From Monomorium pharaonis (taxonomy: Eukaryota > Arthropoda > Insecta > Hymenoptera > Formicidae), in the NCBI RefSeq assembly GCF_013373865.1, contig NC_050470.1, positions 29,929,585 through 29,993,584 of the forward strand: a DNA stretch of 64,000 nucleotides. The letters are read 5' to 3'. The notes under the pieces are model-generated. The model did not search any database, had not been told where the DNA came from, and was given only the letters and a program-made list of their open reading frames with translations. Shown piece after piece: positions 39,791-64,000 of this stretch; position 1 is the stretch's first letter; each line of letters opens with the position of its first letter. The position numbers and the translations under genes are program-made.

Positions 39791-41479
39791 TTTTGTGGTA
39801 AAATATAACATAGAATTATTAACTGTTTTACAACTTTAGTATCCGTCACAAAAGAGATACGTTACATTTTACACAATTGTACTTATGTAGAATATTTATT
39901 AAATTTTTTATTATATTTGCATAAAAACGTATTCTTATAACTACAGTACATATTGTATGTTTGTAAAAATTAACTAAGTTTGAGAAATAATGAGAAAATA
40001 TGCATATGTACCATATCACACAATAAACACTTCTAACATGTTCAGAGAGATTTTGATTTACATCTACTTTATTTCCTTCAGTTTTTTTTTTGTGAGCAAA
40101 AACATAATATTTATTTATCTGTAGAGGCCTTAATTTGTTCGATAGTAGTTGTTTTTATTTCATAAGATAAAAAACATTAAGAAACTTCTTTTAAAACATA
40201 AACTGTTTGTTACTTTTTATCTTATGAATTAATTCACGGGTATACAAAAATATATTTTAAATTTATTAGACAATATTTTTTTTCAGTTATTGCTAAATGT
40301 AAGTTATAAGGAAACTGCGTGTTAATGTGTATTAGACTTTAGCATCTTTTCGACAGATTGACAGATTAAGATCTATATAAAAAAATGAATATTATAATAT
40401 TTTTTTACAAAAAAAAAACAAAGGAATAGTCAACTCTAAATCAAAATTATTTAAACATGTGGATAGTGTTCATTGTTACTTAATTCAACTGGCAAAAACA
40501 GAAATTACAAATTCTATATATAACAGTAAAAAATTGAATACATAAAAAAATTAAAGAATAAATTTTTGTGATGACATTGAGAAATAGATCAATATTAACG
40601 GAACATTTTTTTTTTGTTACAATGTAAACGTTACAGTACAAAAGTATCATTATATATTTTTTATTTGGTTTAATATATGTACATATATAGCATGTATTCA
40701 CTTTCGGAAAGTGAGTTTAAATCTTCAATGTCAATTTGTATGTTTTCTTTGTTACGAGTACTTTTTTTGTAATTGACTCTGTCATGAAAAATAAATTCTA
40801 ATAATTGTACAGATTACAAGAACGATTTGAAAACAGTTGTTCAAAATCATAATTTATTTGTCATAAAATATATTATCAGCAACTTTGAGAGACAGAGATC
40901 AGAATTTTAATAATTATTATCTTACCAGAATGTCAACATTAGATCGATTTAAAATAGGCCATTTTTTGATAAAATGTGCAGTGATAGCTTCTGATTCTTG
41001 TCTCAATTAATAGATATTTTTCCAATGGATAAAAACTTCTTCCTAAGGATTGTTTAACCATCGTACATAGGAATCATTTAAGAATAAATCTGAAAACATT
41101 AATGTAATATAATTTTATTATTTTGTTCTTTAATTCTAATTTTACCTATTATTTTTTGGTTGGTATTTCCTTTACGTTTTCTGTTGGTTTAATATTTTGT
41201 TGTTTTATGCAACTACTTTGAAACATTAAATTTTTGGCTTAATCAACTAATTTTTTCTTTTCTGCAATTATCCAGTTGAAGATTTCTGTTTTTGAAACGT
41301 ACAGATATAGTAGTTTCGCCAGAAAATAAGTTCTTTTTTATTTTTACAATGGTTTGATAATTTTGTCTTATTAATTGTTTTATAGTATTATATTATAATA
41401 CGTTTTTTTTATAGTATAATACGTTAAAGTTTGTTTTTAATTATTTAAGTAAAATGTGGAATTTATTATATATAATTAA

Positions 41480-41527
41480 TATAATATACATTATCGTACT
41501 GTTTGCAGTACGATAATGTATATTATA
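41480..41527. repeat. Near-perfect hairpin, 22 bp stem and 4-base loop
   Basis: The stem arm AATATACATTATCGTACTG is exactly complementary to CAGTACGATAATGTATATT across a TTTG loop. It lies about 110 bp before exon D of the candidate transcript. It could be a small foldback element or an expressed hairpin RNA; the perfect stem is more typical of an element or palindrome than of a microRNA precursor. Confidence 0.7.
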
Positions 41528-42279
41528 ATAATTAAGACAACTAAATAAATGACTCATTATATTCCATTAATGTGTATAAAATTGATTATTTTAAACACCA
41601 TTTTAATTTAAATTTTATATTTGTGTGTTACAGTATCATCGTTGCTAACTAACGATCCGCAGTTTCTGAGAGGAGGAGGAGGCCTAGGAGAGGCATCGGG
41701 CATCAGTGGAGCAACTTAGTGGTAAGCATTATTATTTATTTCTGTAAAATTTGTTTTGTATTTATCAGTTTTATTTTGATGATTAAAAGATATCAAGTAA
41801 AGAATTAAAATTCAATTTAAAATATAATAAAATTTTATTTTTATATAGCTCTTAAAAATTGCATAATTATTTTAGTAAATATTTAATTAAAAAACAATTA
41901 TAAAATTATGTGTAGAGTAAAAGTTAAGAATTATTGATTCTTTTGATCGCTAATTTTATTTTAAAATTATGTTTCTATGTTGCAGAATCATCGTAGCGAC
42001 GCTGCTGATAACTCCACTGCTGCGCATCGGTCGGTGAGAGATAAAGATTGTATATTAATAATTAATTGCATGTTGCATGAATTAGATTTATATAAAAAAT
42101 TATGTGATGTGAGAGTCTATAAATTGTTTTTTTACAAAAAAAATGTGTATATAAAGTTTAGGGATTTTAACGCTTTAAGTTCGATAAAACGCAATGTCTC
42201 TTGCAACCAGAAAGAGGTTGAAGAGGAAATTTAAATAAGAGACGAATAATCAATCATTCTAAGCATTGTACACATGTGT

Positions 42280-43350
42280 ATTTTTACAACAAATTTTAAA
42301 TGGCTGAAATCAGCACGAAACTTGACTTTAGTTGACGTGCTGGACAGTTTTTACATATCTGGCCACAATTCTCGACAGTTCTCGTATACTACTGTCTTTC
42401 TGTAATTTTTAAACAGAGTTCTATCGTTCAAACTTGTGTACACAATTTAAAATGGCTGAAATCAGTGCTACACTCGAATTTAACTGTCGTGCTGGATAGT
42501 TTTTACATATCTGGCGACAATTCTCGACAGTTCTCGCATACTGCTGTCGTGCTGGATAGTTTTTACATATCTGACGACAATTCTTGACAGTTTTCGTATA
42601 AATCTGTGCTTTTTTATTCTTTCTAAACAGAGTTTTATCCTTTAAACGTGTGCACATAATTTTAAATTCCCGAAATCAGCACGACACACGAATTAAATTG
42701 TCGTGCTGGATAGTTTTGACATATCTGGCGACAATTCTTTACAGTTTTCGTATACTGCTGTGTTTTTCTATAATTTTTAAACAGAGTTCTATCGTTTAAA
42801 CATGTGTACACAATTTTAAATGCCTGAAATCAGCACGACACTCGAATTTAACTGTCGTGCTGGATAGTTTTGACATATTTGGCGACAATTCTCGATAGTT
42901 CTCGTATAGCACCGTGCTTTGACATCGTTTTTAAACAGAGTTCTGTCGTTTAAACGTGTGCACATAATTTTAAATGCGCGATAACAGTACGACACACGAA
43001 TTAAACTGTCGTGCTAGATAGTTTTGACATATCTGGCGACAATTTTCGATAGTTCTCGTATAGCACCGTGCTTTGACATCGTTTTTAAACAGAGTTCTAT
43101 CGTTTAAACGTGTGCACGTAATTTTAAATGCCCGAAATCAGCACGACACTCGAATAAACGTATCGTGCTGGGTAGTTAGGACAATTCTAGCGACAATTCT
43201 CTATAGTTTTCGTATAGTTCTGTGCTTTGATATTGTTTTTAAACAGAGTTCTGGCGTTTTAACGTGTGCACATAATTTCATATGCCCAAAATCAGCACGA
43301 CACTCGAATAAAGGTGTCGTGCCGAATAGTTATGACAATTCTAGCGAAAT
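42280..43350. repeat. Satellite block 2: about seven units of about 154 bp
   Basis: The same unit and orientation as block 1. The GTGCTGGATAGTT word lies at about 42340, 42494, 42551, 42707, 42860, 43015, 43168 and 43325. The spacing is 153-157 bp, except for one shortened unit of about 57 bp near 42500-42556 that duplicates the GTCGTGCTGGATAGTTTTTA part. It lies directly downstream of exon E of the candidate transcript, 2.5 kb from block 1. Confidence 0.9.
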
Positions 43351-44560
43351 CACTTTTAATTTTTTTTTGCGTGTCAAACAGAATATTAATAATTATATCT
43401 GTGTTAATAAAAAAAAGTTATTTGAGAAGTTAAGAGAAGAAAAACATCTGTTTTAATTATTTTAAAAGATTTCAGAATTGGGAGAATGAGAGCAAACGTA
43501 ACTATTAAAAATAGCGGAATCAATATAGCGGACGCCAAGGTATAAAATAAATACTTTCATATTTTAATAGAAATGATATATGAGTTTTCGGTTTTTATAA
43601 AATATTAAAATAATGTCAAAAAGTAAAATAGTGTATTTATTATGTCAAATATAAAAACAAAATGTCTTTAAATGACAGATTTTATGGAGGCTTAAAAATT
43701 AATATATGTTCTATGGTCAACACAATATAAAATATAAATAACAAAATAAATATTAAAATCAAATAAAGTAAAACCACATAAAAAATATAATAAAAGAATA
43801 TGTTGGTAAGAAATAGTTTGAAATATTATATAATTTAAAAATTGTGTATAATATAATTTTTTAAAAGATTCAAGTTGAATAAAGTTTGTTCAAAATTATC
43901 ATTAAAGTTATTGAAAAAGACATTCTCTTTTCATATTTTGACTCTAGAGAAAAAGTTACATAATCGCTCGTATGAATTTCCAAAGGATATAGATGTTTCA
44001 TAAAGTTAAGTTTTATGCCAATTGGCGTTTGTTTTCCTTTCTCCAAAGGTTTACCACAACATTTCGCATAGATAAAACTTTTTCAGGCTGCAATAGAAAT
44101 TATTGACAGAAATCGTTGAATTGCTTTAAACTTTGAAAAGGAAGAAAACATAAATTAACGAACACAGAAAGAAAAATAAATAAATAAATTTGCAAAACAG
44201 CAAATGCCTCATCATTGAGCGCCTTCTTATCAATTACTTTCATTTAATTTTCTCCTCTTGAGAATAAGATATTTTTTTTTTACACGTGCCGAGTGATAAG
44301 AAGCGCAATCAATCGTATGAGAAGTTATCTCGCCTTTCTGCGAAACTTCGCCCCAAGACTAATGCTTCACCGTTGATTCACATTATAGTTATCGCACAAA
44401 TTGACGCAAAATAAAAAATAAAGCTCTCCTGTATGTTCTTTAATATTGAGAATCTAATTAATTTATTAGCTACAGCATTCTCCTGCGTTCGAAATAAGAA
44501 ATTGCCGAGAGATTTTCCTCCCGACAATACAAATCTTATCTCAAACGAGAGCTGGTTTTA
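43351..44560. other. AT-rich spacer, nothing recognised
   Basis: From the end of satellite block 2 to the CpG-rich island that precedes the second transporter. I see no exon, RNA gene or element with definable ends. Confidence 0.4.
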
Positions 44561-45093
44561 CCTGATAACGTGGACTCACACCGTGGAGTGTGGAGAGCCA
44601 CGCTGGCGGACTTTGAACATCGATTCCGCGAGTGTCACTCTCGGCAGAGACAGGGGACGGACGACGAAGGAAGCCGCCCGCGCGTTGTTGCGCTTCTGAA
44701 GTTGTCAAGTGCGGCGACGGCGCAGCGTATCGCGAACACGAGCGAAGAAGTCGCATTATTGCGTCGCGACGCGCCGACGCCATGGCACTTGGTCGGGTAC
44801 GCGCGCGCGGATAAGTACGCGCGTAGAATCGAACACGGCGAAGTTGCCCGCTATAGTCGATCCGGGTAAAAGGAAAGCGCGCGCGGATAAAGGCGCGTTT
44901 ACAGAATCGTACGGTCGCGACGCGAAGTTGTGTGCCATAGTCGATCGGTCAAAAGGAAAGCGTGCGGAAGAAATGTGAAACGCGCTCCCGCGTGCGTGCG
45001 TGTGTATGTGTGGCGAAAACTCGACGTGGTGATTGTCAGCGAGGAAGGTGCGGCGCCGATCCGATCACTCGGCCTGGCTACAGCGAGTCGACG
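44560..45093 (+). promoter_or_regulatory. CpG-rich promoter / 5' leader of the second ABCG gene
   Basis: A sharply delimited GC- and CpG-dense stretch directly before the first coding exon of the second transporter, typical of an insect promoter and leader. It includes two near copies of a segment (AATCG.ACACGGCGAAGTTG..C..TAGTCGATC.GG.AAAAGGAAAGCG, about 44826-44884 and 44905-44968). Open frames here are explained by composition. An ATG at 44962 is in frame with the coding exon (see that gene). Confidence 0.6.
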
Positions 45094-63108
<18,015 letters not shown>

Positions 63109-64000
63109 TACATCTTGAAATAAAAATTCGTACAGTTCTTAGAATTACATGAGACAGGCAGATGAATAAGATCTCAACGAGTCCACTTGTTAAGATTAAC
63201 TTTTTTGTAATCCATGTAACAATGTCATACTTACATACATAATTTGTAATGTATATAGAAAGCAATTATGTAATATTATTAGATATAGGTATATTACAAT
63301 TGATGAACAAATATATTATATACACTTTTTTTGGTATATCTAATTGTAATATGTTTTAGCTATTTTTGTTATTTATTATTATTAATGTAAATTTATATAA
63401 TTCCAAATTTACCATGACATATTTCCGTTATTAAAGCTATATGTATGAGTTTTTACTTTCAAACAAAAAATTGTTTTTGTTTATTATGTAACATATTATT
63501 TCTGTTATTATAAGTGTTATAAATGTCCATAGTTATAAATGAAACAACTGAATAAAACAATTATTGAATAAAAAGATGGATGTTTTATAGAATAAAGTTA
63601 AAAAGCTTTTTGTGTGTTATTTTACATATTATTTAACGAAAAATAAGAGGAGGAAAAACTACATTTGACCATAAAAGAAAAATGAAAACTATATAACTGC
63701 TCCAGATATTAATTAGATATCAATACAAGTCGATATATATTTATTTTTCCCAAAATTAGTTCAATGATCCCATAATTAAAAAAAACACACGTTTAAATTC
63801 AGAATTTCTTTAAATTTATGCTAATGCATTTCGTTATTAGCGCATAACATCAAGTTTTGATAATTGCATTTCTGATTTTTTTTGAAGTTCTGCTTCCTTC
63901 TCGGGACTGAAATTCATTGCTTTATTGAATATCTTTAGTACCACTTTGTTGATAATTACTCGGATGATTGAGAATTTAATAGCATAATGCAATATGAATC
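63109..64000. other. 3' region of the second ABCG gene
   Basis: AT-rich sequence after the stop at 63106-63108. An AATAAA at 63119-63124 is very close to the stop. A cluster of three at 63551, 63567 and 63591 is a more usual place for the polyadenylation signal. Nothing else was recognised up to the end of the window. Confidence 0.5.

Larger units (their letters stand above)
36480..42033 (+). ncRNA. Candidate five-exon spliced transcript, probably noncoding
   Basis: GC-rich islands with strong splice borders stand in AT-rich DNA: exon A about 36480-36602 (donor CG|GTAAAT), B 36923-36982 (CAG acceptor, GTAAGT donor), C 37150-37208 (CAG, GTAAGT), D 41634-41721 (CAG, GTAAGC), E 41986-about 42033 (CAG, GTGAGA donor or continuing). 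Exon A contains a twofold repeat of CGGAACGGAACGGGACG (about 36503 and 36540). B and C share TGGAACGAC, A and B both end in TAATCG before the donor, and D and E both begin with an ATCATCGT word. Across A-B-C one frame stays open and ends at a TAA in exon C, but its upstream part is low-complexity. Another frame is open across C-D but has no start codon. I recognise no protein, so a noncoding RNA is the better reading. A CpG-rich patch at 36400-36900 fits a promoter. Confidence 0.4.

Noticed and set aside
38700..43350. CRISPR-like array
   Set aside because: Units are 154 bp with no short-repeat/unique-spacer pattern and the genome is eukaryotic; it is a satellite.

Overview
The window looks like nuclear DNA from an insect, most likely a hymenopteran and possibly an ant. 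It is AT-rich, with intron-split genes using GT-AG splice sites and a few sharply CpG-rich promoter-like islands. It has long CA/TG microsatellites, many short inverted-repeat DNA elements, and a short interstitial run of the arthropod telomere motif TTAGG inside an intron. There is no bacterial or viral gene organisation. The taxon is an inference from style, not from a search.

Three protein-coding genes can be followed exon by exon. (1) 4800-17016 (+): a half-size ABC transporter of subfamily G (ABCG1/ABCG4-like). Eight exons carry a complete nucleotide-binding core, six membrane segments and the stop, but the short first coding exon was not found and is probably left of the window. (2) 21552-27516 (-): a complete 1599-residue KDM4-type histone lysine demethylase with JmjN, JmjC, PHD, extended PHD and double Tudor domains. 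A probable noncoding first exon lies in a CpG-rich island near 32.2-32.3 kb. (3) 45094-63108 (+): a second, complete ABCG half transporter of 615 residues in ten exons, with a 10.1 kb first intron. The two transporters are same-strand paralogues flanking the demethylase. Some exon lengths match to the base (118 and 257 bp), while other introns were gained, lost or shifted. Transporter 1 and KDM4 are convergent.

Between KDM4 and transporter 2 there are two unusual objects. At 35056-35945 (-) lies a decayed but still intron-containing copy of the TLS1/C9orf78 splicing-associated protein. At about 36480-42033 (+) lies a candidate five-exon spliced transcript that looks noncoding. Two blocks of a roughly 154 bp satellite, each unit containing a small hairpin, sit on either side of its last two exons.

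The rest is intronic and intergenic DNA rich in non-autonomous DNA elements. The most striking is a foldback of about 5 kb (46.85-51.78 kb) in the first intron of transporter 2. Its two arms were later interrupted by three different elements, one of which carries a 5S rRNA-like segment next to a 347 bp hairpin. Comparing one arm with the other gives the empty site of each insertion, so element ends and target-site duplications (TTA, TA) can be read directly. No transposase gene was recognised. I found no clear new enzymatic or defence system. The best candidates for something undescribed are the satellite/spliced-transcript locus and the nested foldback families.
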